From Gammaproteobacteria bacterium (lineage in GTDB: Bacteria > Pseudomonadota > Gammaproteobacteria > Steroidobacterales > Steroidobacteraceae), in assembly GCA_021323735.1 (NCBI GenBank), contig JAJPKM010000035.1:111357-175356 (forward strand): a DNA stretch of 64,000 nucleotides, read 5' to 3'. The position numbers and the translations under genes were made by a program. Numbering within the stretch: the stretch's first letter is position 1; every line of letters begins with the position of its first letter. Below the pieces are notes generated by a model, which had not been told where the DNA came from, did no database searches, and worked only from the letters and a program-made list of their open reading frames with translations. This document shows, in pieces, positions 19,902-28,506 of the stretch.

Positions 19902-20867
19902 ATGAGCGCCGTCTCCAAAAAGCCCCGGGCGACGGCACGCGAGAAACTCATCGGCGAGTTGCTGGGCAGCTATCTAGGGGATGAGCGCGCGCGGCGTATT
20001 TCGCAGCGCTACTTGCCCTCGCACGGGGCAATTGTCGAGATCCTGGAGGCGGTGCTCGACCTGATGTACCCGGGCTACTTCGGCCGCCAGGACCTGAGCG
20101 CCGACAACTTGGACGAACATCTCACGCAGAGGGTGGCGGCGCTGGTGCCGAAACTGGAACGCGAGATGGAACACTGCCTGTGCTATGGCCGTGAGCGTGA
20201 AGCGGGTGCGCCGGAGTTCGGCGAGTGCGCGCCGCGTGCACACGAGTTGGCGGAAATCTTTCTGCGACGGCTGCCTGAAATTCGCGCAATGCTGATTCGC
20301 GACGTGCAAGCGGCATTCGACGGCGACCCGGCGGCGCTGAACCTGGATGAAATCATCCTCGCATACCCCGGCGTGCTCGCGGTCAGCGTATATCGGATTG
20401 CCCATGCCTTGTACGATCTGGGGGTGCCGATGATGGCGCGCATCATGACGGAGTGGGCGCATTCGAAAACCGGTTGCGACATTCATCCGGGCGCGACCAT
20501 CGGCGCGGCTTTTTTCATCGATCACGCCACCGGCGTCGTGATCGGTGAGACCACGCGCATCGGCGACGGCGTCAAGGTGTACCAAGGGGTCACCTTGGGA
20601 GCGCTGTCGTTGCCGCGGGATGCGCACGGGCATCTCATCCGTGGCAAGAAGCGCCATCCGACCGTGGAAAGCGGGTCGACACTCTATGCCAACGCCACGG
20701 TGCTGGGCGGCCAGACGGTGGTGGGTGCGGACAGTGTCATCGGCGGCTCGGTGTTCCTGACCCGCAGCGTACCGCCCCGCTCGCGCGTCTCCTTGAAGGA
20801 ACCGGAATTGCGGGTGATGACGCGCGATGGCGCCGCGGAACCCGACGCGATTTATTTCGATATTTGA
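19902..20867 (+). CDS. cysE: Serine O-acetyltransferase (EpsC/CysE type)
   Basis: 321 residues, with a long helical N-terminal part and a C-terminal left-handed beta-helix. The catalytic region is TGCDIHPGATIGAAFFIDHATGVVIGETTRIGD, followed by VYQGVTLGALS and hexapeptide repeats (TVLGGQTVVGADSVIGG). It acetylates serine with acetyl-CoA, the committed step to cysteine. It is longer than E. coli CysE (273) because of the N-terminal extension typical of the EpsC class. The C-terminal residue is isoleucine, consistent with docking into CysK. It starts 2 nt after cysK. Confidence 0.93.
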   Translation: MSAVSKKPRATAREKLIGELLGSYLGDERARRISQRYLPSHGAIVEILEAVLDLMYPGYFGRQDLSADNLDEHLTQRVAALVPKLEREMEHCLCYGREREAGAPEFGECAPRAHELAEIFLRRLPEIRAMLIRDVQAAFDGDPAALNLDEIILAYPGVLAVSVYRIAHALYDLGVPMMARIMTEWAHSKTGCDIHPGATIGAAFFIDHATGVVIGETTRIGDGVKVYQGVTLGALSLPRDAHGHLIRGKKRHPTVESGSTLYANATVLGGQTVVGADSVIGGSVFLTRSVPPRSRVSLKEPELRVMTRDGAAEPDAIYFDI

Positions 20868-20924
20868 GCTGACCGCCGGCTTTCGTGGCCTAGACATAGG
20901 TGCGCCAGATACTCGCTGTGGAGC

Positions 20925-20946
20925 TTGCGCCTACGGCGTAGCGCAA
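20925..20946. repeat. Bulged hairpin between cysE and hppA
   Basis: TTGCGC(C)TAC and GTAGCGCAA pair over nine bases with one bulged C and a short GGC loop. No T-run follows on the plus strand, so it is not a classic terminator. It may stabilise the cysE 3' end. Confidence 0.4.
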
Positions 20947-20970
20947 TCGGTGCCTGATCGCTCCCGGCCC

Positions 20971-21002
20971 CAAGTAAAAGGGCCGCGCTTGCGCGCGGCC
21001 CC
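20971..21002 (-). terminator. Rho-independent terminator of the pfp-hppA operon
   Basis: Read on the minus strand, GGGCCGCGC and GCGCGGCCC form a perfect 9-bp GC stem with a 4-nt loop, followed by TTTTACTT. It lies 35 nt after the hppA stop codon. Confidence 0.88.
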
Positions 21003-21036
21003 TCGGAACTCAAACAGGTTCCCAACCAAACATCGA

Positions 21037-23088
21037 TTACATCATCTTGCCGAGCACGGGCACCAGCAGCAGCGCGACGATGTTGATGATCTTGATCAAC
21101 GGGTTGATCGCAGGCCCGGCGGTGTCCTTGTAAGGATCGCCGACCGTATCGCCGGTCACCGCGGCTTTGTGCGCATCGGATCCCTTGCCGCCGAAATGCC
21201 CCTCTTCGATGTACTTCTTGGCATTGTCCCAGGCGCCGCCCCCGGTGGTCATCGAAATGGCCACGAATAAACCGGTGACGATGGTACCGATCAGTAGCCC
21301 ACCGAGCGCTTGCACGCCGGAACCCGGTCCCATCAGGAAATTCACGATGAACACCAGGACGATGGGGACCAAGATGGGCAGCAGCGACGGAATGATCATT
21401 TCCTTGATCGCCGCCTTGGTGAGCATGTCGACGGCACGCGAATAGTCAGGCTTCGCCGTGCCCTGCATGATGCCGGCGATTTCCTTGAATTGGCGGCGCA
21501 CCTCATTGACCACCGCGCCGGCGGCGCGGCCCACGGCCTCCATGGCCATCGCGGCGAACAGGTAGGGTACCAGCCCACCGATGAACAAGCCGATGATCAC
21601 CGCGGGATTCGACAGGTCGAACGTCGTGGGGTGCCCCAAGACTTCGCCCAGCTTGTTGGTGTAGTCCGCAAACAGCACCAGCGCCGCCAAGCCGGCGGAA
21701 CCGATGGCGTAGCCCTTGGTGACCGCCTTGGTGGTGTTACCCACCGCATCCAGCGGGTCGGTTACATCGCGCACCTTCTTGTCCAAGTGCGCCATTTCCG
21801 CAATGCCGCCGGCGTTGTCGGTGATCGGGCCATAGGCATCGAGTGCCACGATCATGCCCGTCATGGAGAGCATCGCCGTGGCGGCAATCGCGATGCCGTA
21901 CAGGCCCTCGAGCTGGAACGACGCCCAGATGCTCAAGGCGACGGCAATGACGGGCAGGGCGCAGGCCTTCATCGACACGCCGAGTCCGGCAATGATGTTG
22001 GTGGCATGGCCGGTTTGCGACGCGGCCGCAACGTGCTGCACGGGCTTGTACTCGGTGGCCGTGTAGTACTCGGTGATCACGATCATCGCGGCCGTCAGCG
22101 CCAACCCGACCAGGGTGCACAGCCACATCTTCATGGCGTGATCGCCCATGATCTGCTGCGAGACGAAATAAAACGCGATGGCGGAAATCACCGCCGAGAC
22201 GATGACGCCCTTGTACAGCGCATTCATGATTTTGCCGCCTTCGCGGGTAGACACGAAGAAGGTGCCGATGATGGACGAGACGATGGAAATCGCGCCGAGC
22301 ACCAACGGAAACAATATGGCGCGCGCGCCCAATTCGGTCATGACCAGGCCGCCCAACAGCATGGTGGCCACCAGCGTCACGGCATAGGTTTCGAACAGAT
22401 CGGCTGCCATGCCGGCGCAGTCGCCGACATTGTCACCCACGTTATCAGCAATAACCGCGGGGTTGCGCGGGTCATCCTCGGGAATGCCGGCCTCGACCTT
22501 GCCCACGAGATCCGCACCGACATCGGCGCCCTTGGTGAAAATGCCGCCGCCCAAGCGCGCGAAAATCGAAATGAGGGAACCACCGAAGGCTAAGCCCACC
22601 AGCGAGCGCAACGCGGTATCGGCATCACCCAGTATGCTGCGCATTACAAAGTAATAGCCGGCGACGCCGAGCAACCCTAATCCGACGACCAACATGCCGG
22701 TGATGGCGCCGCCGCGGAACGCCACTTTCAGCGCGGCATTGACGCCATTGTGCGCTGCCTGCGCGGTGCGCACGTTGGCGCGTACCGAAATGAACATGCC
22801 GATGTAGCCCGCCGCACCGGACAGGATCGCGCCTACGGCAAAGCCGCCGGCCGTTGCCCAGTCGAGCGCAATGCCAATCGCCAAAAACAGAATGACCCCG
22901 ACGATCGCGATCGTGGAGTACTGGCGGTTTAGGTAGGCCCGGGCGCCCGCCTGAATTGCCGCGGCGATTTCCTGCATGCGGGGATTACCGGCAGGCTGGT
23001 TCAAAATCCAGCGCACCGAAATGACGCCGTAGAGGATGGCAACGACGCCTGCTGCAATAGCCAGCCAGAGCGCGAAATCTAGAGTCAT
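21037..23088 (-). CDS. hppA: K+-independent proton-translocating pyrophosphatase
   Basis: 683 residues and about 16 membrane helices. The PPi/Mg site motifs [18 protein letters not shown] and [23 protein letters not shown] are intact, as are [16 protein letters not shown] and [24 protein letters not shown]. The residue that sets potassium dependence is Lys ([16 protein letters not shown]), which marks the K+-independent class. The enzyme couples PPi hydrolysis to proton export. It lies 65 nt downstream of the PPi-dependent phosphofructokinase on the same strand, an arrangement known from methanotrophs, so both enzymes share the PPi pool. Confidence 0.97.
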   Translation of the reverse strand: MTLDFALWLAIAAGVVAILYGVISVRWILNQPAGNPRMQEIAAAIQAGARAYLNRQYSTIAIVGVILFLAIGIALDWATAGGFAVGAILSGAAGYIGMFISVRANVRTAQAAHNGVNAALKVAFRGGAITGMLVVGLGLLGVAGYYFVMRSILGDADTALRSLVGLAFGGSLISIFARLGGGIFTKGADVGADLVGKVEAGIPEDDPRNPAVIADNVGDNVGDCAGMAADLFETYAVTLVATMLLGGLVMTELGARAILFPLVLGAISIVSSIIGTFFVSTREGGKIMNALYKGVIVSAVISAIAFYFVSQQIMGDHAMKMWLCTLVGLALTAAMIVITEYYTATEYKPVQHVAAASQTGHATNIIAGLGVSMKACALPVIAVALSIWASFQLEGLYGIAIAATAMLSMTGMIVALDAYGPITDNAGGIAEMAHLDKKVRDVTDPLDAVGNTTKAVTKGYAIGSAGLAALVLFADYTNKLGEVLGHPTTFDLSNPAVIIGLFIGGLVPYLFAAMAMEAVGRAAGAVVNEVRRQFKEIAGIMQGTAKPDYSRAVDMLTKAAIKEMIIPSLLPILVPIVLVFIVNFLMGPGSGVQALGGLLIGTIVTGLFVAISMTTGGGAWDNAKKYIEEGHFGGKGSDAHKAAVTGDTVGDPYKDTAGPAINPLIKIINIVALLLVPVLGKMM

Positions 23089-23153
23089 GAAGAGTCCCCT
23101 TCCGAACTTATGTTATTGAAAAATAAGAGGTTAGCGGTAAAAAAGCGACGCGA

Positions 23154-24416
23154 CTATATCACAAACGGCTTACGCAGGCGCTTCGCAACACTGATACCTT
23201 TCAATGTGACATAAGCGGGAAGGCCGTTGCGGTAGGGAGGGTAACCTTCGCCACCGATCAGGGGCAACAAATACCGCCGGCAAGCGCCGGTGATGCCGAA
23301 GCCATCGGGGGTAATAAAATTGCGCGGGACCTTCTTTTCCTGATTGGCGATGGCGGACAGCGGTGCTTCGCCGATGCCCCAGCGGTAGGGCTTCGAGGAC
23401 TTTCTGACGATGATGGGCATCACGGCATTCTTGCCCCGAAGGGCAAGCTGAACCGCCGCCTTGCCGACCGCGTAGGCTTGGTCGACATCGACCTTGGATG
23501 CAATGTGATGCGCCGATCGCTGCAGATAGTCGGCCACGGCCCAGTGAAATTTGTAGCCGAAGGCTTGTTGAGTCATTTGTGCGACCACCGGACCGACGCC
23601 GCCCAGTTGAGAATGGCCGAAAGCATCCTTGGTGCCTGCTTCGGCCAGAAATTTACCGGCGGCATCCTTGACACCCTCCGACACCACGATGACGCAGTAG
23701 CCGCGCTTGTCCACGGTCGCCTTGACCTTGCTCAAGAAGGCTTGTGCGTCGAAGGCAATTTCCGGAAACAGGATGATATGCGGGGCGTCGCCGGCCTTTT
23801 CCCCGGCAAGCCCGCCCGCGGCCGCAATCCAGCCGGCATGCCGTCCCATCACCTCGAGCACGAACACCTTGGTCGAGGTGCGCGCCATCGACGCGACGTC
23901 GAGCGCGGCCTCGCGCGTCGATACGGCAATGTATTTGGCGGCCGAGCCGAACCCAGGGCAGCAATCGGTCAGAGGCAGATCGTTGTCCACGGTCTTAGGT
24001 ATTCCAACGCAGATGATGGGGTAATCCATCTGCACGGCGATCTCGGAAACCTTCTGCGCGGTGTCCATGGAATCGTTGCCGCCGTTGTAGAAGAAGTAGC
24101 CGATGTCGTGCGCGCGGAATATGTCGATCAGGCGCTCGTATTGGGCGCGGTTCTTGTCGATGCCCGCGAGTTTATAGCGCGCCGACCCGAAAGCTCCCCC
24201 CGGCGTGTGGCGCAACGCCCGGATCGCCGCTGGGCTTTCCGCAGTGGTGTCGATCATGTCTTCGGTCAGCGCGCCGATGATGCCGTCTCGGCCGGCATAG
24301 ACCCGGCCGATCTTACCGGGATGGCGGCGCGCGGTTTCGATCAGGCCGCAGGCCGACGCGTTGATGACGGCGGTGACCCCGCCGGATTGTGCATAGAACG
24401 CATTCTTCTTGGTCAC
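23154..24416 (-). CDS. pfp: Pyrophosphate-dependent 6-phosphofructokinase
   Basis: 420 residues. PPi use is indicated by GGNDSMDTA (where the ATP enzymes have a GGDGS motif) and by PKTVDNDLPLTD, the PPi-class substrate loop; MGRHAGWIAAAGGLA is the fructose-6-phosphate side. The reaction (fructose-6-P + PPi to fructose-1,6-bisP + Pi) is reversible, so the enzyme can serve both glycolysis and gluconeogenesis. The start is GTG at 24416 with GAGGAG 5 nt upstream. It is the first gene of a pfp-hppA operon and is divergent from adk. Confidence 0.93.
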   Translation of the reverse strand: MTKKNAFYAQSGGVTAVINASACGLIETARRHPGKIGRVYAGRDGIIGALTEDMIDTTAESPAAIRALRHTPGGAFGSARYKLAGIDKNRAQYERLIDIFRAHDIGYFFYNGGNDSMDTAQKVSEIAVQMDYPIICVGIPKTVDNDLPLTDCCPGFGSAAKYIAVSTREAALDVASMARTSTKVFVLEVMGRHAGWIAAAGGLAGEKAGDAPHIILFPEIAFDAQAFLSKVKATVDKRGYCVIVVSEGVKDAAGKFLAEAGTKDAFGHSQLGGVGPVVAQMTQQAFGYKFHWAVADYLQRSAHHIASKVDVDQAYAVGKAAVQLALRGKNAVMPIIVRKSSKPYRWGIGEAPLSAIANQEKKVPRNFITPDGFGITGACRRYLLPLIGGEGYPPYRNGLPAYVTLKGISVAKRLRKPFVI

Positions 24417-24515
24417 GGTGCTCCTCGGGGGCAGACTCCTTCCAATAGGCCCGGCAGAATAGCCGATCGGCGCGTCCTCTGGTACGGTAGCGCGCTTTCA
24501 CTACCCTAGAGAATC

Positions 24516-25163
24516 ATGAGAATAGTCTTATTGGGCGCACCGGGTTCCGGCAAGGGCACGCAGTCCCAGCGGTTGGTCAAGGCCTACGGAATTCCGCAAA
24601 TATCCACGGGCGACCTGCTGCGGGAGGCCCGGGCGAAGGGCACGGAGCTGGGACTCAGGGCGAAGGCTGCGATGGATGCGGGCAAGCTGGTCGATGATGC
24701 CACCGTGCTCGGCATGATTCGCGAACGCCTGAGCCTGCCGGACGCCGTCAACGGCTTTATTTTGGATGGATTTCCCCGCAACATTCCCCAGGCGCAGGCG
24801 CTGGAAGCAATGCTCGCCGACTTACGGGAGCCGCTGGATGCCGTGGTGCTGTTGAATTTGGATTTGAAGGTATTGTTCAAGCGCCTCACCGGCCGGCGGA
24901 TCTGCGAGAACTGCAACCGCGTATTCAATATCTACACCTCGCTTCCGGGAACGCTGCCGCATTGCGACCAATGCGCCGGTGCGCGCTTGATTCAGCGCGA
25001 CGACGACAAAGAGGAAGTCATCGGCAAGCGGCTCGACGTGTATGAGGCGCAGACCAAGCCCCTCATCAGCCACTACACCGCGGCCGGACTGCTGCGTACC
25101 GTGGATGCCGATGCCGATGTCGAGACGGTGTTCGCGAACATCCAAAGGGCGATTGCCAAATAG
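24516..25163 (+). CDS. adk: Adenylate kinase, zinc-LID type
   Basis: 215 residues. The P-loop is GAPGSGKGTQ, and STGDLLREARAKGT and LDGFPRNIPQA are the AMP-side motifs. The LID carries four cysteines, CENC about 16 residues before CDQC, a zinc-binding knot more common in Gram-positive enzymes; E. coli Adk has no such cysteines. It interconverts AMP + ATP and 2 ADP. It is divergent from pfp, 99 nt apart. AMP and PPi are co-products of ATP-consuming synthetases, so the location beside the PPi genes makes metabolic sense. Confidence 0.96.
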   Translation: MRIVLLGAPGSGKGTQSQRLVKAYGIPQISTGDLLREARAKGTELGLRAKAAMDAGKLVDDATVLGMIRERLSLPDAVNGFILDGFPRNIPQAQALEAMLADLREPLDAVVLLNLDLKVLFKRLTGRRICENCNRVFNIYTSLPGTLPHCDQCAGARLIQRDDDKEEVIGKRLDVYEAQTKPLISHYTAAGLLRTVDADADVETVFANIQRAIAK

Positions 25164-25173
25164 TTGATTTAGA

Positions 25174-25360
25174 AGGTCCGGATTGGGACGGGTATTTTCC
25201 GGACCGCCGTGAATCCATTGCGCTGCGCTATCCTGCTCCGCGCAAGCCCTGGGTGACCTTCCCTGGTCACCCGCGCGACGCATGCGTCGCGCCCTTGGAG
25301 GCTGCGGGAAAAACGTCCGTGTTTTTACGCTCCGTAAAATACCCGTCCCAATCCGGACCT
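25174..25360. mobile_element. MITE-like foldback element with perfect 25-bp inverted ends
   Basis: The left arm (25174-25198, starting AGGTCCGGATTGGGACGG) is an exact reverse complement of the right arm (25336-25360). Four more pairs follow inside after one mismatch. The interior contains GGGTGACC/GGTCACCC (25251-25258, 25265-25272), a perfect 20-bp palindrome centred on CATG (25273-25292), and AAAAAC/GTTTTT arms. No ORF is present. It fills the space between convergent adk and rnd. It is either a non-autonomous mobile element or a large bidirectional terminator; no target duplication is obvious. Confidence 0.75.
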
Positions 25361-25384
25361 CTTAAGATAGAGCTTTTTCGTTGC

Positions 25385-25405
25385 TAACGAATAGTTCAGG
25401 CTAGG
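25385..25405. repeat. Extragenic repeat end, copy 1 (after rnd)
   Basis: The segment AACGAATAGTTCAGGCTAGG runs into the rnd stop codon (CTA at 25401). Its reverse complement shares CCTAGCCTGAAC exactly with the repeat at 45349-45360 and resembles the AGGCAGGCTCCTAA ends found at other intergenic sites in this window. Confidence 0.5.
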
Positions 25406-26486
25406 CGAGGGCGACGAGCAATCGAGTGCCGATCTCGTCGCGCCGCCATCCCTTCATCGCATGGGTATCGCGTCGGCCCATGGCGAGTGCTTTCAGTTCG
25501 CCGCGCGGCGCCAGCACCTCGGCGCTGACCTGAAGTTCGGCGGCACGCGCATCGACGATTTTGACCAGACGATCCAGCAGCGCCTTTTGTTCCGGCGTCG
25601 GCCGCGAATCTTGAACGGGTTCGAGATCCGTGAGGGGATCCCCCGCTGCCGCCTCCAGGGTCTTGAGCAGCGTGGCGGAAAATTTCTCGTTCATGGGCTG
25701 CACGGCATCGAGCGCGGCAGCGTCTCGAGGTGCGGCGTGCGCAATCGAAAAGATGGCGGCGTCAGGCAGGATCCACGCACGCGGTAGATCGCGCTCGCGT
25801 GCCAGCTTTTCGCGCCACATGGCGATGGTCTTGGCGCGCGCCCGGGGCTCGGGGGCGAGCTGGCCGAGGCCGCGCAGCCGCTCCCAGGCGAAGGTGTCGT
25901 CCGGTTCGTAGAGGCGCCGATCCTCGAGTCCCAAACAGTCTTCCCGCGCCCAGTGTTCTCTCCCGAGTTCCGACAGGCGCCGCGCAAGTTCATCGGCGAT
26001 GGCCCCCAGGTGCAATACGTCATCCGCGGCGTACACCAGCTGTTCGTGCGTGAGCGGGCGCTTCGACCAGTCGGTGCGGGTTTGGCCCTTTGGGATGGTG
26101 ATGTCGAGCAGCGTCTTGACCAATTCGGCATAGCCCACTTGCGGTTTGAGGCCGATGCAGGCCGCCGCGATCTGGGTGTCAAAAACCGGTGACAGCACCT
26201 GTTTGCTGGTCAGGTAGATCGCCTCGAGATCCTGGCGCGCGGCATGGATGAGCTTGCGCGTGCCGGGCGAGGTCAACGCGGGCATCAGCGGATCGAGACT
26301 GCCGACGCGCAGCGTATCGATGCACCAGATCTGCCCGGCGGCGCAGAGCTGCAGCAGGCACAATTTCGGGAAAAAAGTGCGCTCGCGCAGGAATTCAGTG
26401 TCTACGCCGACCGACGATTGCTGTTCCAATATGCGCGCAAGCGCTTCGAGCTCAGCGCCTCTATCGACCCAAATCGCCTCAGGCAT
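25401..26486 (-). CDS. rnd: Ribonuclease D
   Basis: 361 residues, close to E. coli RNase D (375). The DEDDy exonuclease residues are in SVGVDTEFLRERTFF, IHAARQDLEAIY and VYAADDVLHLGAI; an HRDC domain and a C-terminal helical domain follow. The enzyme trims tRNA and other RNA 3' ends. The gene is divergent from mpl (68 nt apart) and converges on adk across the foldback element. Confidence 0.95.
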   Translation of the reverse strand: MPEAIWVDRGAELEALARILEQQSSVGVDTEFLRERTFFPKLCLLQLCAAGQIWCIDTLRVGSLDPLMPALTSPGTRKLIHAARQDLEAIYLTSKQVLSPVFDTQIAAACIGLKPQVGYAELVKTLLDITIPKGQTRTDWSKRPLTHEQLVYAADDVLHLGAIADELARRLSELGREHWAREDCLGLEDRRLYEPDDTFAWERLRGLGQLAPEPRARAKTIAMWREKLARERDLPRAWILPDAAIFSIAHAAPRDAAALDAVQPMNEKFSATLLKTLEAAAGDPLTDLEPVQDSRPTPEQKALLDRLVKIVDARAAELQVSAEVLAPRGELKALAMGRRDTHAMKGWRRDEIGTRLLVALA

Positions 26487-26554
26487 GCCGTTACCACGTG
26501 TACAATTTGCGCTGAAGTATGACTGATTCGGTATGTTGCTACCCGTAAAAGCAA

Positions 26555-27919
26555 ATGACCACGCACATCCACATCTTAGGCATAGCCGGCACCTTCATGG
26601 GCGGAGTGGCCGCGATCGCCAAGGCGGCCGGATTTCACGTCACCGGTTCGGACCTCAATGTGTATCCGCCGATGAGCACGCAACTGGCGGCGCTCGGCAT
26701 CGAATTCGTCAAAGGCTACGGCGCTGCGCAGCTCGATTTGAAGCCCGACATGGTGGTCGTGGGCAATGCACTGAGCCGCGGAAGTCCGGTCATCGAAGCG
26801 ATGCTCGATCGCGGCATGCCTTATACCTCAGGACCGCTGTGGCTCGCCGAGCAGGTGCTGCGCGAAAGACATGTGATCGCGGTGACCGGCACTCACGGCA
26901 AGACCACCACTACCGCCATGCTTACCTGGATCCTCGAGGACGCCGGTCTTGCACCCGGATACCTGGTCGGCGGTGTGCCGGGAAACTTCGAGTCCAGCGC
27001 CCGATTGGGGAAGCCGCCGTTCTTCGTCATCGAAGCGGATGAGTACGACACGGCTTTTTTCGACAAGCGAGCCAAGTTCGTGCACTACCGGCCACGCACC
27101 GCGATTCTCAACAACCTCGAATATGATCACGCCGACATTTATCCTGACGTGGCATCGATCCGGCGCCAGTTCAATCAGCTGTTGCGTACCGTGCCGGGCG
27201 CCGGGCGGCTCATCGTCAACGCCGAGGATGCCGAGCTGGCCGCCACGCTGCGGGAGGGCTGCTGGACGCCGCGGGAATCCTTCGGCAGCGGCGGCGACTG
27301 GACTGCGCATGTCGAACCCGGTTCGGCGGCAAGCCGGTTCGCGGTGCATTTCCAGGGCCGCGAGGTGGCGCGCGTCGTCTGGGATCTCATGGGTGAGCAC
27401 AACGTCATGAATGCCCTGGCGGCGATCGGCGCCGCGCAGCACGCGGGCGTTTCTCCCGAGCGCGCCGCGCGGGCGCTGAATACATTTCGCGGCGTCAAAC
27501 GGCGCATGGAAGTTCGCGGTGAGGCCTTTGGCGTGACGGTATACGATGACTTCGCGCATCACCCCACCGCGATCGAGACCACACTCAAGGGCCTGCGGGC
27601 CAGGGTGGGGGCGGCGCGCATCATCGCCGTGCTGGAACCGCGCTCGAATACCATGAAACTGGGCGTGCACCGCGATCAGCTGGCGCCGGCGCTGGCAGTG
27701 GCCGATCACAGCTGGTTTCTGAATTCGCAGGACCTAGGCTGGGACTTGGGCGGCGCGGTATCCGGGATGGGCGAGCGAGTGAGCCTGGCGCGTACCGTGG
27801 ATGCCCTGGTGGAGGGATTGGCCGCGCAGGTTCGAGCCGGGGATCATGTGCTGGTGATGAGCAACGGCGGCTTCGGCGGCGTGCACGAGAAGCTACTCGC
27901 GGCGCTGCGGACGCGATGA
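26555..27919 (+). CDS. mpl: UDP-N-acetylmuramate:L-Ala-gamma-D-Glu-meso-Dap ligase
   Basis: 454 residues of the Mur ligase family. The N-terminal IHILGIAGTFMGGVAAIAK is typical of Mpl, the ATP loop is VTGTHGKTTTTAML, and FVIEADEYDTAFFDKR and YDDFAHHPTAIETTL complete the active site. Mpl re-attaches recycled murein tripeptide to UDP-MurNAc, saving de novo synthesis. The ribosome site is weak (AAAAGC). The stop overlaps the next gene's ATG (ATGA), so the LON-domain protein is translationally coupled. Confidence 0.96.
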   Translation: MTTHIHILGIAGTFMGGVAAIAKAAGFHVTGSDLNVYPPMSTQLAALGIEFVKGYGAAQLDLKPDMVVVGNALSRGSPVIEAMLDRGMPYTSGPLWLAEQVLRERHVIAVTGTHGKTTTTAMLTWILEDAGLAPGYLVGGVPGNFESSARLGKPPFFVIEADEYDTAFFDKRAKFVHYRPRTAILNNLEYDHADIYPDVASIRRQFNQLLRTVPGAGRLIVNAEDAELAATLREGCWTPRESFGSGGDWTAHVEPGSAASRFAVHFQGREVARVVWDLMGEHNVMNALAAIGAAQHAGVSPERAARALNTFRGVKRRMEVRGEAFGVTVYDDFAHHPTAIETTLKGLRARVGAARIIAVLEPRSNTMKLGVHRDQLAPALAVADHSWFLNSQDLGWDLGGAVSGMGERVSLARTVDALVEGLAAQVRAGDHVLVMSNGGFGGVHEKLLAALRTR

Positions 27920-28506
27920 TGCCGGCGCCGGCATCGATTGCACTTTTCCCGCTCAATATCGTGCTATTCCCCGGCGGTCCCCTGCCGCTGCGGATCTTCG
28001 AAACGCGTTACGTGGACATGGTCCGAAGCTGTATGCGGGGCGATCAGCGCTTCGGCGCGGTGCTCATTCGCGAGGGCAGTGAAACAGGCCCCGCGGAAAC
28101 CGTGCAGGTCGGGACGATGGCCAGGATCATCGACTTCCATCAATTGTCCGATGGGTTTCTCGGCCTCTCGTGCATCGGGGAGGAGCGATTCCGTATCCTG
28201 ACCCGTAGCCGTCAGGCCGACGGGTTGAACCTCGCGCAAGTCGAATGGCTGCCCATCGAGCCCAAAGTCGGCGTGCCCGGGCGCCATGCACGCCTGGCCG
28301 AACTATTGCGCACCGTGCTGCCCCAGCTCGGAGAGGTATATGCGGGGATGCCGATGCACTTGGATGATGCCGCCTGGGTGGGCCATCGCCTCGCGGAAAT
28401 TCTGTCGATGCCCCCGGCCGACAAGCAATTCTGTCTGGAGCTCAACGACCCTATTGAGCGGCTGGATGTCTTGAGCGCGCGGCCGGAACCCAGCTTGAAC
28501 GCGTAA
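27916..28506 (+). CDS. LON N-terminal (substrate-binding) domain protein
   Basis: 196 residues containing only the LON N-terminal domain: IALFPLNIVLFPGGPLPLRIFETRYVDMV and FGAVLIREGSETG are typical. There is no ATPase or protease domain, so it is not Lon itself; stand-alone versions are presumed peptide- or substrate-binding proteins of unknown role. Translation is coupled to mpl. Its last 56 nt overlap the convergent CPBP protease gene. Confidence 0.88.
   Translation: MMPAPASIALFPLNIVLFPGGPLPLRIFETRYVDMVRSCMRGDQRFGAVLIREGSETGPAETVQVGTMARIIDFHQLSDGFLGLSCIGEERFRILTRSRQADGLNLAQVEWLPIEPKVGVPGRHARLAELLRTVLPQLGEVYAGMPMHLDDAAWVGHRLAEILSMPPADKQFCLELNDPIERLDVLSARPEPSLNA

Noticed and set aside
26501..26506. 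TACAAT as an mpl promoter -10
   Set aside because: No acceptable -35 at 16-18 nt spacing, and the nearby TTGCGC/TATGTT pair is 20 nt apart.
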